In this document: positions 28,324-39,700 of the stretch, piece by piece
Position numbering within the stretch: the stretch's first letter is position 1
Layout: the number at the start of each line of letters is the position of its first letter
Source: Cercis canadensis
Taxonomy: Eukaryota; Streptophyta; Magnoliopsida; Fabales; Fabaceae
Length of the DNA stretch: 64,000 nucleotides
Assembly: GCA_003255065.1 (NCBI GenBank)
Contig: QAOA01006876.1
Span: 260,463-324,462, forward strand
Direction: 5' to 3'
Notes under the pieces: generated by a model
What the model saw: only the letters and a program-made list of their open reading frames with translations
Database searches by the model: none
Told to the model about the DNA's origin: nothing
Translations under genes and position numbers: made by a program

Positions 28324-31300
28324 ATGGTGGGAGGTGGGAGCAGGAGGGAGGAGGCCCCGGTGATAAACAGCACCAACGTTTTTGCTGCGCTCGGGAGCTT
28401 GAAAAAGAAAAAGAAGAAGTCTGAGAAGGAGCAGGGTTCGTCCAAGAGCAAAGCCGCAACCAATAAAGCGCCAGAGAGGAAAGAGGTCTTTTGGGCTCCG
28501 GCTCCGCTGACGTCGAAGTCGTGGGCTGATGTCGATGACGAAGATGACGATGACTATTATGCCACCACGGCTCCGCCTGAATCCGTTTGGGGTGCCCCAG
28601 CTGATGTCGCCAATTCTCAAACTGTGAAAGAAAATGAGGTCGTTGTAGAGGTAAGCGTATTGGTTTTCGTTATCTTTTTTTATTTGTTACTTTTTGGGTC
28701 ATTTTGTGAATAATGCGTTTGTGCGGTACCGAAGATAGCATTGGATTTCTGAAACTCCATTGTGAATGCTTCTAAACGAATTTGATAAATGCTAATCGTT
28801 AACAGAATATGGGATGCACCTCTTGATGAAAATTAATTTGCACTTTGCTGTTCTAAACAGCATATGATGTAGATAAAGGGGAAATGTAGGTCTTTCAACA
28901 AAGGAAATAATCAGTTAGAAATTCTGATCGGTTCGATCTGATTTTTGGTTTTTCGGGTAGTAGCGGCGATTGAAATTGGGTGGAATTATATCTTTTAGGG
29001 AAAAGATGTTTGTATAGAATATAGAATGGTTTCACACACTATAATATTTTTGTGTGGTTCGTGCCTCCTTGCTTTTGCTTGAGATGTTCCACAGATGAAT
29101 CGGGAAAATTGACCTGAAAACTGTCAAACTTAAAGGACACATGAGCTCTGTGAGCTAAGAATTCTCTTTTATCTATTAGCTAGTTCTGTAAGATATGAAA
29201 ACATTTTTTCCGCCTCCATTCCCTATCTTTGGAAAATTTCCTGTACTCTACAAATGGAAGTAAAATGTGTTTATTTTCCGTAATGAGATGCTTATGACTA
29301 GTATAATTATGATTATCAAGAGTAACTGAAAGTTGGCGAATTTTTACTTTAACCTAACGATTAGGCAGGTAGCCTATTGCCTGCTTCAGTTGTTATTCAT
29401 TGTCCTGTTTCATGACAATAAATGCGTTTGTTGTTCTGGCTCTCTAGGTTGATAATAATAATACTGATCCTTTCCACGTTGTTGCATATTCAACATGCAT
29501 TCATGGTTTCACGATACTGAGTCTGGTTTGTATGTTTTTAATGCTTTATCTTTGTCATTTTGTTGGTTCAACTGTTCTATGATTGTTATACGGATAGAAC
29601 TTGCCATGTGTCCAGGCTTTGGAGTTAAAGAGCTGTTGTGTTATTACAAGAAATAACTAACATAAATGACCTTATATAGCCTCTAATCATCCATGGACTG
29701 GCCTTGCACATGTCATATTGTTTATGAAAGAAAAAAAAAATAGCGCAGCTGGACCAGGTGGAGATCTTCTTATGCTGCCTTAGTGACAGAAAAACTGCAT
29801 CCATGCTCATGGATGCGATAGGATGAGTCTAGTGAATATATAGAGTTGAAGATGTTTAATTAGTAATTGGTACAAGATGATGTAAACCAAATAGTTGCTA
29901 AAGTGGACAAGAAGAGCTGCTAAGGTGGACATTAGGACATCTGCCATGAGGTCATCATAGTCAATGACAACCCAATCATTTGTGAGATTTATGAAACTGG
30001 GAATACTATTATTAAGCTTATCGTTCCAGTATAATGTTAGGGTTTCACATTTAAAGTAAGTGCGGATGGGAGTGGCATGGTCATGGTAGGTTGTATACCA
30101 GCATTTCACACATTATTAATTTAAAGTGTAGAGATAGAGTTGTGTTTACCCGTATTTATGTGGATGAACCAGTTAATTTTGAACAAACACAGTTGGTTCA
30201 AAGAGATATATAGTAAATGTTGGAGAATTCTTGATACAAAGTAGAAGAATATCTAAAGCCACCTGGGCTTATTTCAGGTCGTTGGTACGGGTGGGGGTTG
30301 GGTAATGATCCTAGGTTCAAGTCATAGTGATGTGTTCCCCCCCCCCATCACCACCCCAAAAAAAAAGGAATATCTAGACCTAACTCACAATGGGTAGCAG
30401 TGGTGTAAAATGTGTATTATTAGATAGGTGAGAAAGGAAGATAATCCTGGGGAAATTTTGTTTATATAGAAGGAGAAAGACACCTAAACTGCCATGGAAA
30501 AAAATAAATACAATTTTGATTCTAGGCTTGTTTACAACATTAATGCTCTTTGTCTAAGGCTTTGCCCCCTTCCTTATCTTGTTTTTTGACTTATTGAGAG
30601 AGAGAGAGAGAATAGAAAAAAAAATGTAGTATTTGATGAGCATTTATGTCAATTCAGGAAGAAATGCTGACAAAGAAAGTTAAATTACAAAGATGTATGA
30701 AACATTATCTGTCAATAGTAGTAAATCTAACATCAGCTGACGTTTGCTAGAAGAGGTTACTCTTCCCTGCTCATAAAGATCAAAGTCTAAGAATTTCTTT
30801 CTTCTTTTTGAATCAATTACAAAACAAGCTAAAACTGTAGTTCTCTCACCCATCCTGTCTACATGCATGTGGACACTCTGTGTGTGTGTGTGTGTGTGTG
30901 TGTTTCACTCTCGTGATGGGTTTTATAGTTCTTTGAATCATCATTCAGTTACCCATTTTATAAGTTATAACTTGTAGATTTGGTTGAATGTTGGAAACCA
31001 GGAAAGTGAGAGTGAGGAAGAAGGTGTTGATGATGCTGAGGATGATGTTGAGGAGGATCATGAAAATGAACCAGAGGTGCTGGTAGAAGCTGAACCTGTT
31101 CTTAAAAAGCCTCCTGAACCCTCTGTTGCAACCAGAGATACCGAGAGGCAGCTTTCTAAGAAGGAACTGAAGAAAAAAGGGCTTGAAGAGCTTGAAGCTG
31201 TCCTGGCTGAGCTAGGATTACAAAAGGAACCCAGTGGCCAGGATAATTCCCATGGTAATGTAGCACTTATAATAAAGTATAAACTATTTTTAATCTTTTG

Positions 31301-32045
31301 GTTCTTCAAATGCAATATAGAGCTTACACAAAAAAAGCTTTTCTGATTTAAGTCTAAGTGCTTGAGAATTATAGGAAATATTCCTTTATTGTTGTAAAAT
31401 GGAATTCATGTTTTTGTCATTAATTTTCTCATACAATTAATGGAACCTTCATCTATCCCATTCTCATAAGTTCATACAAATAGTTAAAAGACTTGCTACT
31501 AAATCTTCAACATTATATTAAATTATTTCAATGTCTTCTTATGCATATTCACTCCATACATATGCAATCAATGTCAATCCTAGTCCTGCTAAAATGGCTG
31601 ATTATTTGATCAAGACCCTCTTACTTAATTTTTTTTCTTTTTTTTTGGGTGATTGAAAATGCTGGAACGGAAAAAAAAAGAAGAGGATCGCAATGGTGAG
31701 GTGGAAAAAAAGGAGAATGCTACTGGGGAGAGCAAATCTGCAAAAAAGAAGAAGAAGAAGGATAAATCTTCTAAGGAGCAGAAAGAATCACAAGACCAGG
31801 CTGATGGTGCAGATGTTGAAAATATAACTTCTGAAACTGCTGGCACTGAGAAGGAAGAGGATGCATCTGCCATTGATGTTAAAGAGCGGCTCAAGAAAGT
31901 TGCTTCAATGAAGAAGAAAAAGTCCAGCAAGGAGATGGATGCTGCTGCACGTGCTGCTGCTAGTGAGGCTGCTGCAAGAAATGCAAGGCTTGCTGCTGCC
32001 AAGAAAAAAGAGAAGGCGCACTACAATCAGCAGCCAGTGCGGTAA
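28324..32045 (+). CDS. Lysine-rich acidic protein of unknown function, probably nuclear
   Basis: There are three exons, 28324-28650, 31002-31254 and 31681-32045, encoding 314 residues. I do not recognise the family by name. The N-terminus (STNVFAALGSLKKKKKK) is followed by a short conserved-looking block (VFWAPAPLTSKSWADVD), an Asp/Glu-rich segment, then QLSKKELKKKGLEELEAVL, which is probably helical. The last third has repeated Lys runs and an Ala-rich helix (AAARAAASEAAARNARLAAA) with a basic end. Several KKKKK clusters would serve as nuclear or nucleolar localisation signals. With the telo-box upstream, a role near ribosome biogenesis is conceivable, but this is inference only. Intron 1 is long (2351 bp) and carries a SINE and microsatellites. 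The exon 3 acceptor (31679-31680) is the only one that keeps the frame, although it sits in an A-rich run about 30 bases after the poly-T tract. Confidence 0.8.
30256..30367 (+). mobile_element. tRNA-derived SINE in intron 1 of the lysine-rich gene
   Basis: A box-A-like TTCAGGTCGTTGGTACGGG and a box-B-like AGGTTCAAGTCA (30313-30324) are followed by a C-rich segment and an A-run. The 9-base word GAATATCTA flanks it directly at 30247-30255 and 30368-30376. The C-rich end followed by A is like that of the SINE at 6481-6620, so both may belong to one family. It is in sense orientation with the gene. Confidence 0.65.
30879..30903 (+). repeat. TG dinucleotide microsatellite
   Basis: Twelve TG units lie near the 3' end of intron 1 of the lysine-rich protein gene, about 100 bases before exon 2. 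A shorter GA repeat is at about 30597-30612. Confidence 0.9.
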
Positions 32046-33785
32046 ACTGGCTGGCAAAATATTTGTACCTTCTCTCTGCTGTTTCCTTTTTTTTTTTTTT
32101 TCTCCCTACAGGAGCATATGCTCGTTTTTTATTTTGCAAATGCAAAATAATCATGGGTAGTTGTTTTAGATAAGTTGACTTTGAGCAAGTTATTTTTACT
32201 TTTATCTCAGGGGAATAGGAATATATGTTTTTCATCTTTCTCCCAATCTCAACTGTTTTTGTCCATGAAACCTAAATGTCGAGTCTAGATTTCTAAGTTA
32301 TGAAGCCTCATACTTCCTTCTTTCGCATGTTTGTGCGTGTTGATACATGTCTGTTATTATTCTCAGAAATAGGCCAGTACTGTAAATCCATAACCAGCTA
32401 CTTCTGAGAATTAGTAACTAATAGTGCTCTGTAATCATGGAATCATGGATGACTAGGGACTGTTTGACCGCAAAGCTCTCAGTTATAGAAAAATTCTTAG
32501 ACACCAACTCAGTAGACTCTAGATCATTTCAATTTTATGATTCAAAGATTATGTAATGTTAAGAATACTGAGGAGTGAAGGACAGAAGGTACAAGTTATA
32601 GGATGGATGGATACAGGGTTACCTTCGCCAGAGGGCAATATGAAAGGATGTTAATCATTTAAGATGATCCGATCATTAGTTGAAAGACATTCAGCCAAAA
32701 GGGAAGGAAAAAAAAAGGATCATTATTTGATAGACTTAGTGGTCTAAAGAAGCAAGATGAGTAATTGGATGGAACAGCAATGGAAACAAATTGACAATGC
32801 ACCGAAGCTAAGTTCTAGTAGATATATTCATATATGACTAAGTTGTTGGAGGAAATTGCTGCAATAGATTAGGAATGAAGATGTCATAATCATGGAGAAG
32901 AATTTAATCCCATGTTTATGCTGCCATATTGGGATCTTCGGTATTTTGTTTGAAGACTGGGATGCCGTGCTGCACGCTTATGGATTAAATTTATGGGAGG
33001 TCAAAAAAACAAAACGGATGGATGTTTGATATTAATCCAACATTGTTCATCGTTTAATATGACAACATATTTATCTTCGAAGAAGCTCATCTTCTGTATT
33101 TTTTTTCCCCTTCTTTGTGTGGCTTATTTAAGTCTCAACTTGGCATTCACATCATGTCGTCGATCTGCTAATTCCCTGCTAAAATTGCTGTTTTATTTGT
33201 TTGTAGGTGCCTTAGTATGTGAATCCCCTTTTTTCATATTTACTAACTCATAAGTTGGTAATGGTAAGCATATCTTAACATGAACAAGCAGTACATGTTA
33301 GATTTTAGGAGGATTTGCCAGTGAAGGGAGAGACTGAGGAAAATTGAATAATGGTTAAGAACCCCTGTTTTCAACTATGCCAGCACAATATCCCTTTTTA
33401 TCATTTTTTCCCTTTATCTGTCCAGTGTTAGGAAATGTTCATAACTACATAATATATACTAGAAAATAACCCAAGTTTCATGCATTAATCACTGTATGTT
33501 ACTTTATTTTAAATGATGTCAAACAATAATAACGACATCAAAATAAAGGAGAACGTAAAATCACACAAAGATGGTAATTCATTTATTAACATGATACAAA
33601 CTTATCTATCACCTGCTTTGCACCTGTAAAGCTTTCCTCATGAACCTTGTCTTATTCAGCTCAAGTCTCTTTGCATCTTCTTTCTTTTCCTTTCCCAGCA
33701 AAAAGTACACATCTTTGCGTGTTTAAGCAAATTCCGTGTCTACAAATGCAGCTGCTTGACATATCCTCTCTCTCAGCATTCTCCC
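32046..33785. other. 3'UTR and intergenic spacer
   Basis: AT-rich sequence runs from the lysine-rich gene to the BAHD gene. It begins with a poly-T tract (about 32088-32101), which is likely in the 3'UTR. The CT-rich stretch from about 33640 is probably the BAHD 5'UTR. No coding sequence is recognised. Confidence 0.45.
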
Positions 33786-35180
33786 ATGGCTCCTCTGTGG
33801 GTTCAACAGCTCCATCTCCCTCACTTGAACTTATCCGTGACTATTGATAATAAGTTCTCAGTCACACCCTCAAGGCCTATTCCGGTTAAACCCGGCGACA
33901 GTCTTTACCTTTCCAACCTTGATGACATGATCGGAGCGCGTGTATTTACACCTACAGTGTACTTTTATCAATCAGATGACTTGAGTTTCTGCCAAAAATC
34001 TGTAGTCAAAATACTGCGTGATGCTCTTGCTGATGTGTTAGTTCCTTATTACCCTCTTTCAGGCAGGCTCAGAGAGACCAATAATGGGAAGCTGGAAGTG
34101 TTTTTTGGACCAGATCAAGGGGCACTCATAGTTGAGGCACACTCTGAAATGACCTTGGCTGAATTAGGAGACCTCATAGCCCCAAACCCAGCTTGGGAAC
34201 CATTGATATTCAAGTTCACCAATGAAGAACAATACAAAGTTCTTGACATGCCATTGCTTATTGCTCAGGTTACCCTTTTCCACTGTGGTGGCTTCAGCCT
34301 TGGGTTGAGGCTCTGCCACTGCATCTGTGATGGGCTTGGAGCTATGCAGTTCCTAGGTGCATGGTCTGCCACGGCAAAAACAGGGAGAGTGGTGACAGAC
34401 CCTGTTCCCTGTTGGAACAGGGAAATGTTTCGGCCACGCAACCCACCCATGGTCAAGTTCCCCCATATGGAGTTCATGAGAATTGACGAAGGCTCCAATT
34501 TGACCATGAAATTATGGCAAACCAAGCCTGTTCAGAAGTGTTACAGAATCAGCCGTGAGTTTCAAAGCTGGCTGAAAGCTCTTGCTCAACCATATGATGA
34601 TGCTGGCTGCACTACCTTTGATGCCATGGCAGCACATATTTGGAGGTCATGGGTGAAAGCCCTTGAAGTAAGACCACTAGATTACCAGCTCCGGCTGACA
34701 TTTTCAGTCAATGCTCGGCAGAAACTTAGAAACCCACCATTGAAAGATGGGTTTTACGGCAATGTGGTGTCTGTGGCTTGTGCAACAAGCTCAGTCACAG
34801 AGCTACTTAATGACCAGCTCCCAGAGACCACCTGTTTGGTTCGTGAAGCCAGAAACAGTGTCTCCGAGGAGTATTTGAGATCTACAGTGGATTATATTGA
34901 TGTGGATAGGCCAAGACAGCTTGAGTTTGGGGGTAAATTGACAATAACACAGTGGACTAGGTTCTCAATATACAAGTCAACAGATTTTGGGTGGGGCAAG
35001 CCCCTATATGCAGGTCCTATTGATCTCACGCCCACGCCACAAGTTTGTGTGTTCCTACCAGAAGGGGATGCTGATTCTAGTGGTTCAATGATAGTGTGCA
35101 TCTGCTTACCTGAGTCTGCCGCACAAGAGTTTACACAAAGCTTGTTACTGGATTCAGAGTTGACACAAACCTTTTGCTAA
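33786..35180 (+). CDS. BAHD (HXXXD-type) acyltransferase
   Basis: A single uninterrupted exon encodes 464 residues, the usual BAHD length. I start at the ATG at 33786 (MAPLWVQQL) because the ten codons before it, from an upstream ATG at 33756, look like 5'UTR. The catalytic HXXXD motif is His178-Cys-Ile-Cys-Asp182, followed by GLGAMQFL, and the structural DFGWG is at residues 400-404. Both are intact, so the enzyme should be active in the cytosol, transferring an acyl group from an acyl-CoA to an alcohol or amine. YYPLSGRLRE near residue 88 is another family signature. The sequence resembles members annotated as hydroxycinnamoyl- or fatty-alcohol acyltransferases, but the acceptor and donor cannot be assigned from sequence. 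Confidence 0.92.
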   Translation: MAPLWVQQLHLPHLNLSVTIDNKFSVTPSRPIPVKPGDSLYLSNLDDMIGARVFTPTVYFYQSDDLSFCQKSVVKILRDALADVLVPYYPLSGRLRETNNGKLEVFFGPDQGALIVEAHSEMTLAELGDLIAPNPAWEPLIFKFTNEEQYKVLDMPLLIAQVTLFHCGGFSLGLRLCHCICDGLGAMQFLGAWSATAKTGRVVTDPVPCWNREMFRPRNPPMVKFPHMEFMRIDEGSNLTMKLWQTKPVQKCYRISREFQSWLKALAQPYDDAGCTTFDAMAAHIWRSWVKALEVRPLDYQLRLTFSVNARQKLRNPPLKDGFYGNVVSVACATSSVTELLNDQLPETTCLVREARNSVSEEYLRSTVDYIDVDRPRQLEFGGKLTITQWTRFSIYKSTDFGWGKPLYAGPIDLTPTPQVCVFLPEGDADSSGSMIVCICLPESAAQEFTQSLLLDSELTQTFC

Positions 35181-36503
35181 TTCATTTGATGTGACATTTA
35201 ATGCTTCTATTCTACCAGATTAAGTTGATCAACCTGTCAATAAAGTATCATCAAATTTGATGCATATTTAATTGATTCTATATTTTAAGTCTAAACAAAA
35301 TTATGGATTCTATATTAAGATATACTATTATAGTAGTAGAAGTGAAAAGTTATATAGTGATATTGCTATATTGGGACACAAATTCAAAGATTTCTTCAAA
35401 AAGTTGAAGTCAAATCACATTTCATCACATCCCCATTAAAAAATCGTCCTATCTAACTAATAAAAAAAAAATGATATTAATTTGTGCAATGATGGAAACA
35501 TAAGGTGGGGTCTGCACCCCCTCCCCTTAGAACAATTTTACAAGTGTCTTTATGCAAGTCAATTTTTCATAAATAAATTAATGTGATCTAATATTTAACA
35601 CTTGCCAATAGTTTTTCACCTATTTTTGTTTTTATTTGATGATATTTGTTTTTTCAATTTATTAAATGGTGTCAGTTGATTAGGGAAGAGATTTTAAATG
35701 TTTCATAGACGATTAAATGCCCTGAAATTATTTTCAAAATTTATAAATTTTATGTTTAAACTCAAACTGCTAACTAAAGTGATATATATCAAAGACTGAG
35801 TTGTTATTTTTCTAAAAAAATTAATTTAGTTGCAGAATAAATAAATAAGAAAAATAAGTTCTAAATTTTTTGGTATTGGTAATTCTTCAAAAAAAAAAAA
35901 TGGTACAAGTAGTTCTTCAAAATGTAGTTTACTGATTTATGATTAAACCATAGATTTTGCTTTTTTGTTTTTTTTTTGAAAATTCTACGAATTATTAATG
36001 AAAAATATATTCATATATTTTATATGATTATTAAAATTGTTAAAATGATGAAAAAAATAGATTAAAGAATGAATAAAATAAATAAATTTTAAACAGAGAC
36101 CGTGAAACTGAGTGAACAAGTAATGAGGAGGCACCTTAGAGTTTACACCAGCATTAGGCGGGGGAGTGAATGTTAATTAGGAGCTGTACAAATCAGAACT
36201 CGCCACGTCATCTTGATCAGTCACAAACGAGTCGCGAAGGCTTCACCGTGCCAACAGAAAGTGGTTTGACGGTCTACGCCTCTACCTCTTCTCCTGGCTT
36301 CCGCTCTTTCGGACCCTTGTGCTACTTCAATTCGATTTTCTCTGTCCAATTCAATTCGATCACATGCAGATTCAAGCATAGATGTTTATTCGCGCTTATT
36401 GTTTCTTAATTGCAATTGAAACCAATTTTACATTTGATAAACAAATTTAGCTTAGTTAGGGTTTGATCAATTGCTAAACAGTTGAATGAAATTCATAACC
36501 TAA
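35181..36503. other. Intergenic spacer and GRV2 promoter region
   Basis: The sequence is AT-rich to about 36110, then base composition becomes more even up to the GRV2 start, as expected of a promoter and 5'UTR. No gene, tRNA or clear repeat was seen. Confidence 0.45.
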
Positions 36504-36710
36504 GTGTTAGAACTGGGGGCGAATCAGTCTCGGTCCCACCGAAGCCCGGCGGCGGCGGCGGCTTCATCGTCAAAGGGACTGTGGTTCTTTCTCCGCTTTA
36601 ATAACAATGCACCTCGTATACACACTCTTGCGTATCTTCCACAAGTTGAATCTGTGAGCCGTTACGCATCGGATCTTAATCGCCCCGTCCCACTACCGCC
36701 ACCAGTCATC

Positions 36711-39700
36711 ATGGAAAACGCCACCAGTTCTGCTCCCAATTCTGCTCCTCCACCCTTGGAAGAACCCGAGTACTTGGCTCGCTATTTGGTGGTCAAGCAC
36801 TCATGGCGTGGCCGCTACAAGCGGATACTCTGCATTTCCAGTGTTGCCATTATCACTTTGGATCCGTCTACGCTGGTGGTGACGAATTCCTACGATGTAG
36901 CAAGTGATTTTGAGGCAGCCGCGCCAATTTTGGGGCGCGATGAGAATTCAATTGAGTTTAGTATGAACGTGCGGACTGACGGCCGTGGCAAATTTAAAGC
37001 AATAAAGTTCTCGTCGAGGTACAGGGCGAGCATTTTGACTGAGTTGCATCGAATAAGGTGGAATAGGTTGGGGCCAGTAGCTGAGTTCCCAGTTCTACAT
37101 CTTAGACGAAGACGCTCTGAGTGGGTTCCTTTTGTAAGTTACTCTGCTCTCTTTTTAAGTGTTCCGGTAGCGTTTATCCCCGTTTATACATGTTATAAGA
37201 GAGATTTCTGTGAGGCAGCTTAACTGGCTTTTCAATTAGGATTAGTGCTGCACTGCTGAGAGACCTGCTGGCGTCTTGATTAAGGGTTCGTGCATATATT
37301 AGGATTGTTAAGAGTGTATAATTATGTTTATTCGTCATTATATGCAGCAGTTATTTAAGCTTTAGTGGAGAAACAAATTGAATCTGCTAATATATGCTTA
37401 ATAATTTAAAAGTTCGGTGTGTCATACTTGAACTTTCCTTCATACACCAATTGGCTGCTTAGTCTCTGCTTTTATATTACTATTTGCCATAAAATTACTA
37501 AATTGGGTGACTGGTGATTCTACAGAAATTAAAAGTAACTTATGTTGGGATTGAGCTTATTGAGACAAAATCTGGAGACCTTCGCTGGTGCTTGGATTTT
37601 AGAGACATGGCTTCCCCTGCGATTATTCTTCTATCTGATGCTTACGGGAAAAAAAATGTTGAACATGCGAGTGGTTTTATTCTCTGCCCCTTATATGGAA
37701 GAAAATCTAAAGCTTTCCAAGCTGCTTCTGGGACAACAACCTCTGCTATTATCACAAATTTGGTAGGACTGACATTCTCAAAACTTTTAAATAATAGTTC
37801 CCTGAGATAACTTATTGGTATTTTGAATAAGGTGACCTTTTGGCACTGAAGTAACGCATAACTTGTATCTTGTTGAATGGTTTCTCTGCCATTTGTATAA
37901 CTAGGCAACATTTGTTGCAGTTTTAATATCAACAACAATAATATTTTGCAAATTTATTGCAGACAAAAACTGCAAAATCAACAGTTGGGCTGGCCCTGTC
38001 TGTGGAGCATTCCCAAACCCTTACCATCTCTGAGTATATAAAAAGAAGAGGTAGCTAGTTATAAATATCTCTGTGCTTCATCCTCTTTTCAAATTGATTG
38101 TTCTCTTGTATTGGGTTATTCACCTATGGAAAATTAATTTTTGAACCTTAACTAAATAAATGTAATGCAGCGAAAGAGGCAGTTGGAGCGGAAGATACCC
38201 CTCTAGGGGGTTGGTCTGTAACAAGGTTGCGATCTGCTGCACATGGAACTTTAAATGTTCCAGGATTGAGCTTAGGAGTTGGGCCAAAAGGAGGGCTTGG
38301 TGAGCATGGTGATGCTGTATCTCGTCAACTCATTCTTACAAAGGTTTCACTTGTTGAAAGGCGTCCTGAGAATTATGAAGTAAGTGATGCATTTATTAAG
38401 TGAATAAGATAGTTTAAATGCCTCGAAATAATAGATATTGCAAACTTGTAGCCTTTTAGTTGGCTTGCTGAAGATATATGCTGATACATGCATATTCTGA
38501 GGTCGTGCATGAGAAATCGAAGGTTAACATAAATTACGATTATATTTTGAAGTATATTTGGTGCATATAGAGTTTAGAGGTCTTGCATAAGAAATCAAGG
38601 GTTAGCCACTGATTTGCTGAATTTTATAAGATTCTACATTTAACTGATAACATGGAGCAGATAATATCATTGTGGGGTAAAGTAAACTTAAAAAGATGAT
38701 ACATGAATTTTGCAGATTTCATGCATCTGCCTTGTGCACAGGCAGACATTGCATAATTATGTGTTCATTGATAGTATTTACATTCTTTATGCGTATCTAG
38801 CACAAACAAGTTGTATGGTAATACATGTATATGACCATGTAAACTGATTATTTCTGAGAAGAGTTTTTTCAAATGTTGAGAATTGTCACTAGATGTATGC
38901 AGGCTGTTATTGTTCGTCCTTTATCTTCCGTGAGTGCTCTTGTTCGATTTGCTGAAGAGCCCCAGATGTTCGCAATCGAATTCAGTGATGGATGCCCCAT
39001 CCATGTAAGCATTTATTATGCTACTCTGGTTTTTGGCTTACTATTCTATAAAGTTTCTGATGCATATGCATGAATTGTAGGTTTATGCAAGCACGTCTCG
39101 CGATAGCTTACTTGCAGCAGTTCGCGATGTCTTGCAAACCGAAGTAGGTAGATCTATCTTCTGTGGGTTAAGACTTGTTTTGTAATTGTACTTGTAGATT
39201 GAAACATGATGGATTATATCCATATTTTGATTGCTAAGTCTCTTAATCACTGTTTAACCTAGTCCTAAAACTGGAGGTAGCATGTGTCTTATTAGAGAGT
39301 CCAAGTATATGTTTGACTTCTCGTATTAAAATTTTGCAGGGCCAGTGTGCAGTACCTATATTACCAAGGCTGACAATGCCTGGTCATCGTATTGATCCTC
39401 CCTGTGGGAGAGTTTATTTGCAACATGGTCAACAACGGCCTGTTGCTGATACAGAAAGTGCATCCATGCATTTGAAGCACTTAGCAGCAGCTGCCAAAGA
39501 TGCTGTAGCAGAAGGTGGTTTTATTCCTGGATCAAGAGCTAAACTATGGCGTAGAATAAGGGAGTTCAATGCTTGTATACCATATGGTGGGGTGCCTCCA
39601 AACATTGAAGTACCGGAGGTTACCTTGATGGCATTGATTACCATGCTTCCTGCTACTCCAAATCTTCCTCCAGAGTCTCCTCCTTTGCCACCTCCTTCAC

